DNA of 52,753 bases from Deltaproteobacteria bacterium (lineage in GTDB: Bacteria > Desulfobacterota > Desulfarculia > Adiutricales > Adiutricaceae): assembly GCA_031263485.1 (NCBI GenBank), contig JAISFS010000236.1:1-52753 (forward strand), in the 5' to 3' direction. The position numbers were made by a program, and so were the translations under genes. The notes beneath the pieces are model-generated. The model saw nothing but the letters and a program-made list of their open reading frames with translations, ran no database searches and was not told where the DNA came from. This document shows, in pieces, positions 1 through 9,541 of the stretch (the first letter of the stretch is position 1; each line of letters opens with the position of its first letter).

Positions 1-340
1 GCCCAGGGCAAGCCCCCGGCGGCGGCCGCTCCGGCCCAGGGCAAGCCCCCGGCGGCGGCCGCTCCGGCCCAGGGCAAGCCCCCGGCGGCGGCCGCTCCGG
101 CCCAGGGCATGCCGACCGCTCCGGCCCAGGGCAAGCCCCCGGCGGCGGCCGCTCCGGCCCAGGGCATGCCGACAGCTCCGGCCCAGGGCAAGCCCCCGGC
201 GGCGGCCGCTCCGGCCCAGGGCATGCCGACAGCTCCGGACCAGGGCAAGCCCCAGGCGACGGCCGCTCCGGCCCAGGCCAAGTCCCTTGCCATGCCAACG
301 GCTCAGACCCAGGGCATGCCCGCCGCTCAGGCGAAAGCCC
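1..340 (+). repeat. In-frame 33-bp/24-bp tandem repeats encoding Pro/Ala-rich units
   Basis: The 33-bp unit (AQGKPPAAAAP) starts at 1, 34, 67, 124 and 181, with a diverged copy at 238. The 24-bp unit (AQGMPTAP) starts at 100, 157 and 214 and alternates with it. Degenerate copies continue to about 340. Both unit lengths keep the reading frame, and several 33-bp copies are identical, which suggests recent expansion. Confidence 0.93.
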
Positions 341-2823
341 AGGCGGCGCCGTCCGCCGTGCCCCTGGGGTCCCCCCAGACGCCGACCCTGGAGGACTACC
401 AGAACCTCGAGCTGGAACTGAGAAGGCAACGCCGGGAAACGAAGACCGTCATCCGCCAGTACACCTTCCTCCAGGAGCTGATGCAGAGGACCAAGGCCGC
501 GACCGCAGGCAACATGAACCTCTCGGCCGTGCTGGCGGCCGAGCGGAGCACCAAGGAGATCTTCTTCAACCTGGTGATGCAGAACAGCCAGAACATCATC
601 ATGGTGTTCGACGGCCGCAACCGGCTCCTGTACTGCACGAACTTCTTTCTGCACCTGGCCGAGCTCTCCCACTCGGGGCTGGTCATAGGAAGGACGCTCC
701 GCGAGATCTTCCGGCGCTACATCAGCGAGCCTGACCTCACCAGCCTGGAGCAGATCTTCTTCCAGGCTGTGCATAACAAGCAGCTCATAAAGTACTCGGC
801 CGTTATCCCCTTCAAGAAGAGCGACCGGCCCAGGACCTACTCCATCAACGTGACGCCCCTCATGGACCCGGACGTCACGCTCTCGGGAACCCTTCTCCTG
901 TTCCACGACCAAACGGACGTTCTCCAGGCGCGCCAGGCCGAGGAGGCCAACCGGGCGAAAAGCGTCTTCCTGGCCAACATGTCCCACGAGATCCGCACCC
1001 CTCTGAACACCATCATGGGGCTTTCGGACGTGGAGCTCCAGAACGACCTCCCTGCCAAGACCCAGGCGAATCTGGAGAAGATCTACTCGGCGGGGGCCAA
1101 CCTCCTCTCGATCATAAACGACATCCTGGACATCTCCAAGGTCGAGAGCGGGAAGTTCCAGCTTCTCCTGGCGCCCTACAGCTACCCGAGCCTCATCTCG
1201 GACGCCATAAACCTGAACGCCTCCCGCATCGCCAACAAGTCGATAGCCCTGGAGCTCGAGATAGACCCCGACACGCCGGTGACGCTCAAGGGAGACGAGG
1301 TGCGCATCAAGCAGATCCTGAACAACATCCTATCCAACGCCTTCAAGTACACGGACCGCGGCACGGTGAGGCTCAAGAGCTCGGTCACCCGGAGCCCGGA
1401 CAACAAGACCTGCTTCCTCACGTTCAGCGTGAGCGACACCGGACGCGGCATCCGCTCGAAGGACCTGGACCGCATTTTCGGGTATTACGTCCAGCTGGAC
1501 CGCCGCGCCAACCGCTACATCGAGGGCACGGGCCTGGGGCTCTCGATAACGAAGACCCTGGTCGAGCTGATGAACGGCACCATCAGCGTGCGGAGCGAGT
1601 ACGGCAAGGGCTCCACCTTCACCGCGTCGGTCCTCCAGGAGATAATGGACCCCTCCCCCATCGGATCCCAGACGGTAGAGAACATCAAGTCCTTCCGCTT
1701 CACCGAGAACAAGCTCACCCAGTCCAAGACCCTCACGCGGAGCTATATGCCCTACGGCAAGGTGCTCCTGGTGGACGACGTCGCCCCCAACCTGGACGTC
1801 GCCAAGGCGCTCATGGAGCCCTACGGGCTGACGTGCCACTGCGCCACCTCCGGCGAGGAGGCAGTAGGCCTGGTCCGCGCGGGCAAGGTGAAGTACGACG
1901 TGATCTTCATGGACCAGATGATGCCGCGCATGGACGGGCTGGAGGCCGCCCGCATCATAAGAAACGAGGTCGGCACCGAATACGCCTCCTCGGTGCCCAT
2001 CATCGCGCTAACGGCAAACGCCCTGGTCGGCATCGAGGACATGTTCATCAAGAACGGCTTCCAGGGCTTCATCTCCAAGCCGATAGACGTCCTGCAGCTG
2101 GACTCCGTACTGAACAAGTGGATCCGCGACCTCCAGGACGAGGAGACCCTGGCCAGGGCCGAGGAGGAGTTCCAGGAGCTCGTGAACCGCCGCAGGGCCC
2201 GGGCCGAGAAGGCGGACCACTCCTCCGTGCTGGAGGCGCGCTACATTCCCGGACTCGACATCAACGAGGGGCTCATGCGCTGCGGCGGCCGCGAGGAGCA
2301 GTACCTGCCGCTTCTGGAGTCATGGTCCCGCCACACCCGGAAGATCCTGGAGGAGATCTCTGCCCCGGACGCCCTGGAGTCTGGCGACTACGCCATCAAG
2401 GTCCACGGGCTGAAGGGCGCGAGCTACGGCATCTGCGCCCACAAGGTGGGCGAGTACGCCTCCGAGCTGGAGATAGCCGCCAAGCGCGGGGACATGGACT
2501 TCCTGCGGACAGCCAACCCCGGCTTCATCGTGCTGGCCTACGCGCTCATCTCCGACATCGACACGCTCCTGGCCGACCTGAAGCCCAAGGGCCTGGAGAC
2601 GGTGAAGGAGACCAGGCCCGCCCCAGACCCCTCGGTCCTGAAAAGCATCATGGAGTCCTGTGCCGTCTTCAAGACCACCCAGATCAAGAAGGACATCAGG
2701 GAGCTGGATCGCTTCCACTACGCGGAAAACGGGGAGCTCGTGAGCTGGCTCAAGGAGCAGGCCGAGAACCTCGAGTACGAGTCCATCCGGGACCGCCTGG
2801 CCGATGTCCTGAAGAACTCCTGA
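1..2823 (+). CDS. Hybrid sensor histidine kinase with PAS, receiver and HPt domains (5' end outside window)
   Basis: The frame is open from base 1, so the gene starts upstream; the ATG at 109 lies inside the repeat and is not a convincing start. Codons 1 to about 115 are Pro/Ala-rich repeats (AQGKPPAAAAP and AQGMPTAP units). Next come a short charged, probably coiled-coil stretch (about 130-165) and a PAS-like region (about 187-303). The HisKA H-box HEIRTPLN has its phospho-acceptor His near codon 329. The HATPase follows with an N-box (NNILSNAF, about 441), DTGRGI (about 480) and GTGLGLSI (about 510). The receiver has acidic residues in LLVDD and phospho-acceptor Asp in FMDQMMP near 638. The HPt domain has HGLKGAS with His near 802. 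This is the layout of an intramolecular His-Asp-His phosphorelay. No transmembrane segment is visible, so it is probably cytoplasmic unless the missing N-terminus anchors it. The input signal and output partner are unknown. An 11-bp duplication creates the stop codon. Confidence 0.92.
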   Translation, partial: AQGKPPAAAAPAQGKPPAAAAPAQGKPPAAAAPAQGMPTAPAQGKPPAAAAPAQGMPTAPAQGKPPAAAAPAQGMPTAPDQGKPQATAAPAQAKSLAMPTAQTQGMPAAQAKAQAAPSAVPLGSPQTPTLEDYQNLELELRRQRRETKTVIRQYTFLQELMQRTKAATAGNMNLSAVLAAERSTKEIFFNLVMQNSQNIIMVFDGRNRLLYCTNFFLHLAELSHSGLVIGRTLREIFRRYISEPDLTSLEQIFFQAVHNKQLIKYSAVIPFKKSDRPRTYSINVTPLMDPDVTLSGTLLLFHDQTDVLQARQAEEANRAKSVFLANMSHEIRTPLNTIMGLSDVELQNDLPAKTQANLEKIYSAGANLLSIINDILDISKVESGKFQLLLAPYSYPSLISDAINLNASRIANKSIALELEIDPDTPVTLKGDEVRIKQILNNILSNAFKYTDRGTVRLKSSVTRSPDNKTCFLTFSVSDTGRGIRSKDLDRIFGYYVQLDRRANRYIEGTGLGLSITKTLVELMNGTISVRSEYGKGSTFTASVLQEIMDPSPIGSQTVENIKSFRFTENKLTQSKTLTRSYMPYGKVLLVDDVAPNLDVAKALMEPYGLTCHCATSGEEAVGLVRAGKVKYDVIFMDQMMPRMDGLEAARIIRNEVGTEYASSVPIIALTANALVGIEDMFIKNGFQGFISKPIDVLQLDSVLNKWIRDLQDEETLARAEEEFQELVNRRRARAEKADHSSVLEARYIPGLDINEGLMRCGGREEQYLPLLESWSRHTRKILEEISAPDALESGDYAIKVHGLKGASYGICAHKVGEYASELEIAAKRGDMDFLRTANPGFIVLAYALISDIDTLLADLKPKGLETVKETRPAPDPSVLKSIMESCAVFKTTQIKKDIRELDRFHYAENGELVSWLKEQAENLEYESIRDRLADVLKNS

Positions 2824-2831
2824 AGAACTCC
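2810..2831 (+). repeat. 11-bp tandem duplication at the kinase stop codon
   Basis: TGAAGAACTCC is repeated directly at 2810-2820 and 2821-2831. The second copy supplies the in-frame TGA at 2821-2823. With one copy removed, the frame would read on for four codons (Leu-Lys-Gly after Asn-Ser) to a TAA, ending NSLKG. The duplication therefore probably trimmed the C-terminus slightly. Confidence 0.7.
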
Positions 2832-3683
2832 CTGAAAGGGTAAGTGCCGCAGGCGCCATCCGGCCCGGCCCAACGGGACTGCCCCGGAACGCCGCATGGC
2901 ACTCAGGGACGCTTTTGGACGTCCGGGGACACAAGAAACCGCCCGGAATCCGCTCTTCCGGAGCCTCCCTTGACGCCAGGAGGCACCGGGAATCCCCGCG
3001 GGCGGGAGCGTTCCGGGGGCAACCGATCCGGCGGCTCCTGTGCCCAGAAGCCAACTGTGATTTCCTTCCGGATAAGCCGCGCAGTCTGCGTAGAACGCCG
3101 AGGCGGCAGAATGATCTCTCGTGATGGCGCGACGGCTCCGTCACGAATATGCCCTTACCAGGGGAACTTGGCAAGGCAGCGGCACTGATGAGACCTCACG
3201 AAACTTGAGTGGGCAACTCAGCGGGATTATTATGGATTTGGGCGCATCTTTCACGGAAGTTTGTGGCAGCGGAATCGGCCATAAAGCAGATATCGCCGAG
3301 TTTCGTAAACGATAACGTGCAACAAATGATCGGGTCAACCCCAGAAGTCATGGACGCCGCAGACGAGCGTTACTGGCCAGCCATGGGCGAAGACATGACT
3401 CTTCCCAAGGAGCGTGTCAGCTCTGTCGCGACTGCGGGCGAATCCCTTATGCATCGGCTCCGCGGAATCGGCCGGGAGTGTTCCGGTATACGGGACATAC
3501 GGGACATACGGGACATACGGAATGAGGAGTGAGACGACGGCTCTTCCGAGGAGATGGTTCCCTGTACAGCGCTGCATACTCCGCTGTCGAGCCGGCGTAA
3601 GGAGACTGCAAGATTCGTGAGGACCGGGAAGAACAAGAAACGCCTACGCGCGGCGGCACCGGACCGGGATGCGTAACCGTCTG
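2824..3683. other. Intergenic region, no gene recognised
   Basis: About 860 bases between the kinase and the convergent AAA-like gene. Several short frames are open on both strands, but none has a convincing start or family signature. The only clear structure is the 9-bp repeat at 3488-3520. No obvious intrinsic terminator for either flanking gene was seen. Confidence 0.5.
3488..3520 (+). repeat. 9-bp tandem repeat (ATACGGGAC)
   Basis: Three perfect copies of ATACGGGAC followed by a partial ATACGG. It lies between genes. Confidence 0.85.
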
Positions 3684-5663
3684 TCACTCATTGTCAGTTA
3701 CTTCCCTGAAATCGATCTTGACATCAGATCTATCGACTATGGAAATGGCAACGGCATAAACCTTGTTGCCTTGCCAAAGGAATTTTCTGGCGTATCTAAG
3801 GTTATATATCTGGTTGAAAGCTGAATTAATGCCTCTGTCTAGGCACTTCTTGACAAGTTCGTCATGCGAAAACCTTTTTTTTGGCGGCTTTTGTCTCGAC
3901 TGCTTGACCTCATCGGACGAAGTCTTAGAAGAGGCATCGAGTCGGAGGGGATTTAGGGAGCCGAGCACTGACCTTTTCGCGTCATCATCGACGTCATGTT
4001 CGCTATACGGATCTATCGACTCTTCAGTTTTGAGCTCTGAAATCAGTCCATCAGTTTTATTGTACTTGACTTCAACGACGAGTACGGTCTTATCGCGGAA
4101 CTTGAAGACAAAATCCGGCCTGCCATCACCAGATCTTGATTCCTCCAGCATAAGGCCTTCCATGAATCTGAAGGCTCTGGACAATTCATGTTGGAAAAAA
4201 CGCTCTTCCGTTTTGATGTGTTCGGCAGGAAAGTTGGAAAGCAAGGTCGAAAAAATTTTTGAAGCGGCATCCACGTTCATGCTTGACATCGCATCGCCAA
4301 ATTTTTTATATAATGCTGAAATTTCGTCAACTTCTTTTTCGGTGGCTCCAGGATATAACCTATCGATCAGGTGATCCTTCGCGAAAGACATCTTGACTTC
4401 TTTGTTGGGGATGGAAAGATGGTAAAATATACTTCCTTCTACGTCCCGAGACTTGTCGATTTTCCTGACGCTCAGATATCCTGTCATAAGCAAGGCCGTA
4501 GGTGCCGAAATTTTGGTTAAATCGTCATCGGTGATTATCTCTTCACTGACAGTATTTTTTGCATATATTTTGAAATAGTCGACATCATGGATGTCCAACT
4601 GACGAAGGAAGCCGGGAGCACCGGTTCTGTACCAATATCGGCTGAATTCCTTCGAATCCAAAAACTGCAACACAGAATGTGGGTTGAGAACCTCCGTTTC
4701 CCCGTCCCAGCTGTAGCCGTCGTACCATTCTTTAAGATCAGAAAAGAGGTCTTCTACAGAGGAATGTTGTTTTGCCGCAGGCATGGATTTTCTTGCTTCA
4801 AATGCCGCGTTCAGATGATTTTTAAATGTTGCGTCAATTTCATCAGGAGTGAAGCCACATATTTGCGAATATGAAGAGACAAATGTGATGTCACTTAAGA
4901 TGTTCATGCCGGAATCAGCGAGCAGTTCTTTGAATCTGGTAATCCCGGTTACCAGGAGAAAATCTATTCGACCTTTATCACGAGCTCTTTTCAGAGCCGT
5001 ATAAAATTCGGACAAAGTGCTCTGAACGGACCTGAGTTTTCCAGGGTTATTGTAATTAGCTAAGAGGGGAAAGTCTGACTCGTCTATAAGCACCGAGACT
5101 TTTTTATGGTCGGCACAAGCCTCCAAGCCATCAAATAACACCTTGTCACCGTTGCTCCTCAACACAATGTCGCCATAAGAGTCATAAAGAGCGTTGATCA
5201 GCTCCATAACCGCATCCTTGCTCGTTGTGGAGCAAAGGGTTACGCCAAGTTCTTGGGCGGTGCGATGCAAGCTGGCAGTCAGGCTTTCATCAAACCCCTG
5301 CTTTTCTTGAGTGCTGTCCACAAGACTCAGTTGGATCACATGGCCTTTTTTCCATTTGAAATCGAGTTTCGGATCAGCGATATCCAATCCCTGGAAAAGC
5401 TCCTCTCTTCCCTGAAGAATCGCCTCAACCGTGCTCATCAGAAGAGTCTTGCCGAACCTTCTCGGCCTCGAGAGGAATACCGCTTTGGCATTATTTTTTG
5501 TAAGCAGTCTATGGATAATTTCTGTCTTGTCCACGTAGGCGCGTCCCTCAGAGCGCAATTCAGGAAAATACCCGTCAGCTACCGGCAACTTGGGTAAATT
5601 CCGGTTAGTCTCTTCGTTGCACGAGTTGCATGAATCATCGGGACGTGACGGTTTTCCTTCCAT
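3684..5663 (-). CDS. AAA-ATPase-like / PD-(D/E)XK nuclease fusion protein, copy 1
   Basis: 659 residues of the AAA-ATPase_like (PF09820) plus PDDEXK_9 (PF08011) family, formerly DUF1703. The N-terminus has YVDKTEII. A Walker A variant SRPRRFGKT lies at about 65-73 and Walker B VLIDESD at about 191-197. YDGYSWDG near 314 is typical of the family. The nuclease core has GRPDF (Asp about 517) and VVEVKY (Glu about 531, Lys about 533). An unusually long charged linker of roughly 80 residues separates the EVK motif from the C-terminal block containing VYAVAISI, so the protein is longer than many relatives. The ATG at 5661-5663 has GGAG a suitable distance upstream. The gene is less GC-rich than its surroundings and stands alone, which suggests transfer. 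The biological role of the family is not established; it is common in gut bacteria and often multi-copy. A defence-like or selfish role is only a guess. Confidence 0.9.
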   Translation of the reverse strand: MEGKPSRPDDSCNSCNEETNRNLPKLPVADGYFPELRSEGRAYVDKTEIIHRLLTKNNAKAVFLSRPRRFGKTLLMSTVEAILQGREELFQGLDIADPKLDFKWKKGHVIQLSLVDSTQEKQGFDESLTASLHRTAQELGVTLCSTTSKDAVMELINALYDSYGDIVLRSNGDKVLFDGLEACADHKKVSVLIDESDFPLLANYNNPGKLRSVQSTLSEFYTALKRARDKGRIDFLLVTGITRFKELLADSGMNILSDITFVSSYSQICGFTPDEIDATFKNHLNAAFEARKSMPAAKQHSSVEDLFSDLKEWYDGYSWDGETEVLNPHSVLQFLDSKEFSRYWYRTGAPGFLRQLDIHDVDYFKIYAKNTVSEEIITDDDLTKISAPTALLMTGYLSVRKIDKSRDVEGSIFYHLSIPNKEVKMSFAKDHLIDRLYPGATEKEVDEISALYKKFGDAMSSMNVDAASKIFSTLLSNFPAEHIKTEERFFQHELSRAFRFMEGLMLEESRSGDGRPDFVFKFRDKTVLVVEVKYNKTDGLISELKTEESIDPYSEHDVDDDAKRSVLGSLNPLRLDASSKTSSDEVKQSRQKPPKKRFSHDELVKKCLDRGINSAFNQIYNLRYARKFLWQGNKVYAVAISIVDRSDVKIDFREVTDNE

Positions 5664-7972
5664 GACTCTTTCTCCATTTCATGGGACGTGAGTTCAGGGA
5701 ACCTAATTCTAATCATTTTGCCAGCTTTGAACTGGCTCACTGTCAGCCCTTTTGGAAAGGGAGCCGTAGCCTTGCTCCCGGTGCATTGCAGTTACAAGAC
5801 ACTTATATGAGGTATGTGTAAAAAGTATGAACCGGACTTCACAGAGATAACACGCCTTTCCATCCAAGGGGTACCCCTAACGCATCTGTATTGACCGCAG
5901 ACGCGATATTTCGCCCAATCCGACTTTTGAAGCTCGACCTGGTGATAGGCATGAACTTTTGACCTTCTCTTCAGGCTCGGAAGGGCTTTTTTCACAGACC
6001 TCTTATATCTAACATATCAAATTTCTGATGTCAAGAGGAGATGTCAGGCTGCCCCAATACCGGCTTCCTCCCCCTGCCGGGTAGTGCCCCGTCCATATCG
6101 ACAAGGATCGCGACCTGAGTGAAGGAGGGAATTGGAGGTCAGCCTTTCCGGAAGATCACGTACGTCCCAGTCGCATCTTGCCGCTTCATATGACTTGAAC
6201 AAGGCAGGGAGATCGTCACGGTCTATTCGTGGAGGCGCAGGGAAGAACGCTGATTCAGCCCGCGCAGGCGAAAACAAATTATGCGAATGGTCGATTTCCC
6301 GACCGCCGATAATTTAAGATCCCGGTTCCTTGACGAATCAGTCGCAGAGAGGGCTGTGGGCGAGCTTCTCCGGTCTGTTTATCGCAGAAAGTTCATACGC
6401 CTGTATGGTGTCAAGATATCATTGTCAAAAACAATTACCTTGAAATATTTTCTTCGAACTTATGGTATACAGACATCGAAGATTAAGCCCTTGAGTGCCC
6501 ACCCCGCGTTTCCATTTCCAGGTTCTGAATAAGGCATAGCTCGAAAAGAGGCAGGCGACAGGGAGACAGAACATCTTTCGTTCAGGGGAACCAAGGGAAC
6601 ACGTTGCTTTGAGGAAGCACTGTGATTTCCGGACATCCGGACTGATAGGCGCAGACAATCTCTCTGCCTGACCTCTGGAGTTGCAGTTCAGTCGCGTCAG
6701 CTCTCGTTCACAAGATCATACGCCAGTTCTGTCCGGGCCAAGAGATCGCACCTGGATCCAGTGAGATGGCATTTCAGTGGCCAAGGCCAATCGTGGGGCT
6801 AGAAGACAATGATTCGGACTATATTGCCTGGCAGGAGGGTTATTTTCGTTCAATAACGTCCTTGCTACACCTGCAATGGGCAAATGGCGGCTTACAGTCT
6901 GGGGGGGCGATGAAGGAAAGACATCGGATGTCCGTCAAGTTGTGTCGAACCAGAGCATTACGCGGCTCTTCGCCGGAACGCTATCGCGGATCGTGCCGAG
7001 TTAGCCCGGCCTTTCAGGCCGTCTTTGGGACTGCTTTTGGACATGCCAGGGAGAGTCTTCGGTGTCGGATAGCCAGTGTTAAAGCAATTTCAGGCGGTGC
7101 AGGGGAAGCCCAGCTGATTTCAGCCGCTGTTCTCCCGAGGCAAGCCTCTGGCCCCGGTTGCCGAGTCCGCCTTCGGTCCAGAACGACGGTGGAAAGACTA
7201 TTCTGGATTCGGCATCCGTCCCCCAAAGCGGACCTCGGTCTCGGTAACCCGAGTAAGGGGACGGTCGCGGGCGACTTAAAGCGAAGACTCGGCAGGTTGT
7301 GACATATCCTGCCTGACGGATGGATTCCGTCTTGGACTTGCCACATGAATCCTCGACATGCCAAGAGATTTGACGGACTCAGGCGGGAGAAGATTCATGC
7401 CATCACATAGGACTCGCGGCCGGACGTCCCGCAGGCATTTCCAGCCTCAACCGAACCAGGCGCCTCAAGCCACGCCGGAACAACCGCAGGCGACTCAAAC
7501 CCCGACCGGACTGGCCTCAGAAGCCTCAAGCCCAGACCGGATTGATTGGCTGCGGGAGCCTCATGCCACGGAAGGACTTCCATGGCTACTCCGGCCCCGA
7601 CCGGATTGATTGGCTGTCGGCGCCTGAAACCGCGGCATGACTGGCCGCAGGTCCCTCTTGCCCAGCCGGACCGCATGCGATCCCTGCCCCGGTTGGACTG
7701 GCCCCTGAAGCTTCCCGCTCTTCGTCAGACGGTCCAAGGGCGCGTCAGACCATAATGAGGCTGAAACGGCGCGGGCCCTGACGGACAGCGGAAGCCCTTC
7801 CGACACGTTTCCCGCTGGAGCCCTCAAGCGAACGATCGGGGCCTCGCGGCTTGGAGCCTGTCGCATAAAGGGTTTTGAAGAAGGGAGTGGCGCCGGACGT
7901 GGTTGGCAGGAGACAAGCTCAACCCAACCACCAGATTCACGCCTATATTGTAGCGATCAATGCAACAGGCTC
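5664..7972. other. Long intergenic region with degenerate repeats
   Basis: About 2.3 kb with no gene I can support. The first 1 kb is mixed in composition. From 7500 to 7700 there are degenerate direct repeats (listed separately). Small open frames exist on both strands but lack start signals and family resemblance. The composition and scattered stops suggest decayed sequence. Confidence 0.45.
7504..7710. repeat. Degenerate direct repeats containing GACCGGATTGATTGGCTG
   Basis: GACCGGATTGATTGGCTG is exact at 7535-7552 and 7599-7616, a 64-bp spacing. Diverged copies begin near 7504, 7669 and 7694. The following bases (GCGCCTGAA or GAGCCTCA) are also partly conserved. It appears to be an old, eroded tandem array. 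Confidence 0.6.
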
Positions 7973-8575
7973 CTAAGGCTTGAGCCTCTCCGCCAGATAG
8001 GCGCTTATGGCGGCATCGTAGCGGCTCGTCCGGGTGAAGGCCGCCTGGGCGAGTTTCCGGCGGGAGGCCTCGGAGAGCCAGCCGTCGTTCTTCTTGAGCT
8101 CGTCACGGATCCAGCCGTAGTCGTCCGGGTCGGAGACTGCGACCACATGGGAGTGGTTCTTGGCGGCGGCCCGGAGCAGGCAGGGGCCGCCGATGTCTAT
8201 GTTCTCGACCGCGTCCTCGAAGGTGGTCTCGGGCTTCCTGATGACCTGCTCGAACGGATAGAGGGTGACCACCACCATGTCGATGCCGTCCCAGCCCATG
8301 GTCTTCATCTCGCCGGCGTGGGCTGGCACGTCCCTCCGGTAGAGGATGCCCGCGTGGACCTTGGGGTGGAGGGTCTTGACCCGGCCGTTCAGGAGCTCGG
8401 GCGAGCGGGTGTAGTCCTCCACCTGCACGACCTTGATCCCGGCCTCCACGAGGGTCCTTCCGGTACCCCCGGTGGAGAGGATCTGGGTGCCCAGCTCGTC
8501 CGCGAGGAACTTCACGAACTCCACGAGCCCGGTCTTGTCGGACGCGGAGACCAGGGCCTGCATAACTTTAGCCAT
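7973..8575 (-). CDS. purH: Stand-alone IMP cyclohydrolase (N-terminal PurH domain)
   Basis: 200 residues matching only the MGS-like inosine monophosphate cyclohydrolase domain, which closes FAICAR to IMP in the last step of purine synthesis. Visible motifs are LVSASDKTGL near the start, STGGTGRT, NGRVKTLHPKVHAGIL, VVTLYPFE and ENIDIGGPCLLRAAAKN. The usual bifunctional PurH is about 520 residues, with an AICAR transformylase domain after this one. Here the frame ends cleanly at LAERLKP and no transformylase lies nearby, so that step must be encoded elsewhere, as in some anaerobes with split PurH functions. The ATG at 8573-8575 is preceded by AGGAAAGG. The enzyme is cytoplasmic. Confidence 0.95.
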   Translation of the reverse strand: MAKVMQALVSASDKTGLVEFVKFLADELGTQILSTGGTGRTLVEAGIKVVQVEDYTRSPELLNGRVKTLHPKVHAGILYRRDVPAHAGEMKTMGWDGIDMVVVTLYPFEQVIRKPETTFEDAVENIDIGGPCLLRAAAKNHSHVVAVSDPDDYGWIRDELKKNDGWLSEASRRKLAQAAFTRTSRYDAAISAYLAERLKP

Positions 8576-9541
8576 AAGGCGCCACCTTTCCTGAGATTAG
8601 CCTGTAGGGGGAACGCCCGGCCTTCGCCTTCCGGAGCGGAGGCGTCCGCCGGGGCATAGCCGGGCGCGGGGCCCGGGAGTCTTGAATCAGGGCCCCGAAG
8701 GGCTCTGCGAAAGTCCGGTCCGGGGCCTGCGGGGGGCACCGGTCCGGATGGTCCGGCCAAGGGCCGACGCGCCTGGGCTCGTCGGGAAAGCCGGAAGGCA
8801 TGGGGCCGCAGGACGCGGCTGGAGGGAGAGCGAACTCTGGGTCCTGGTAGATCCCGGAAGGCCAAGAAGGCATCCCGGGAGGCTCCGAAAGCCTCCGGAA
8901 GACTCCAGAAGGCTTCCGAAGCATCCGAAAGGCGGAAGCATCCAGGAAGGCTCCGGAAGCATCCTGAAAGGGGCTCCGGAGTCATTCGAAACAGGCTCCG
9001 GGGACAGTATAGGTAAGGCTCTGAAGGCACTCGAATAAGGCTCCGGAGAGATTTCCGGAAGGCGCCGGCTCAGGTCTTTGCCTGAGGAGGATTACGGCGG
9101 TCCCTGGCTCAAGAGTTCCGGTACGGGGCGGGGTCTCGGAACGCCATGGTTGACCCGGACGGGCTTAGTGGCTGTTTCGGCCTAAGAAAACAATCGTCCA
9201 GGAGGCCTGAAAACCGGACCTCGACAGAAGGAGACATAGGCAGTAACGGGTGTCGCACGGGCCGGGGCGCTGGAGCCGCGACATGGGAAGCCAGGAACTG
9301 CGGCGGGAGGGCCGCTACGGAAGCCCGCGAAGGTTAGAGGCGGGGGGCGACCGCCGTGAGGTGCCCGCGAGGGCTTGGAAGACAGGGAAGCCCGCGACCG
9401 GAAGCGGTCACGGAGACCGAGACGAGCTGGCGGGTGGACCGGGAAGCCTGCGGAGGAGACTGCTTTGCCGTGCGGTAGAGGGCCGCGGCTGGCAACGGCT
9501 GAAAGTCAGGCCCGATGCCCGGAGTATTCCGGGGCGGACGC
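8576..9541. other. Intergenic region rich in short GGAAG/CTCCGG repeats
   Basis: About 965 bases between the hydrogenase-like gene and purH, both on the minus strand. From about 8850 to 9060 it is built of irregular GCCTCCGGAAG-like words, which leave all frames open on both strands. Between 9280 and 9470 GGAAGCC words recur. I see no gene. Confidence 0.5.
8850..9060. repeat. Irregular interspersed GGCTCCGGAAG repeats
   Basis: Words such as GGCTCCGGAAGC, GCCTCCGGAAG and GGCTTCCGAAGC recur every 12-25 bases without a fixed period. Many copies are self-complementary (CTCCGGAG, TTCCGGAA), so the region could fold in many ways. It recalls the 30-bp array near 20.5 kb, which also contains CCGGAA words. 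Confidence 0.55.

Noticed and set aside
7899..7931. GTGGTTGG...CCAACCAC hairpin after purH as a terminator
   Set aside because: The loop is 17 bases and there is no T-run on the minus strand, so it is too weak to call.
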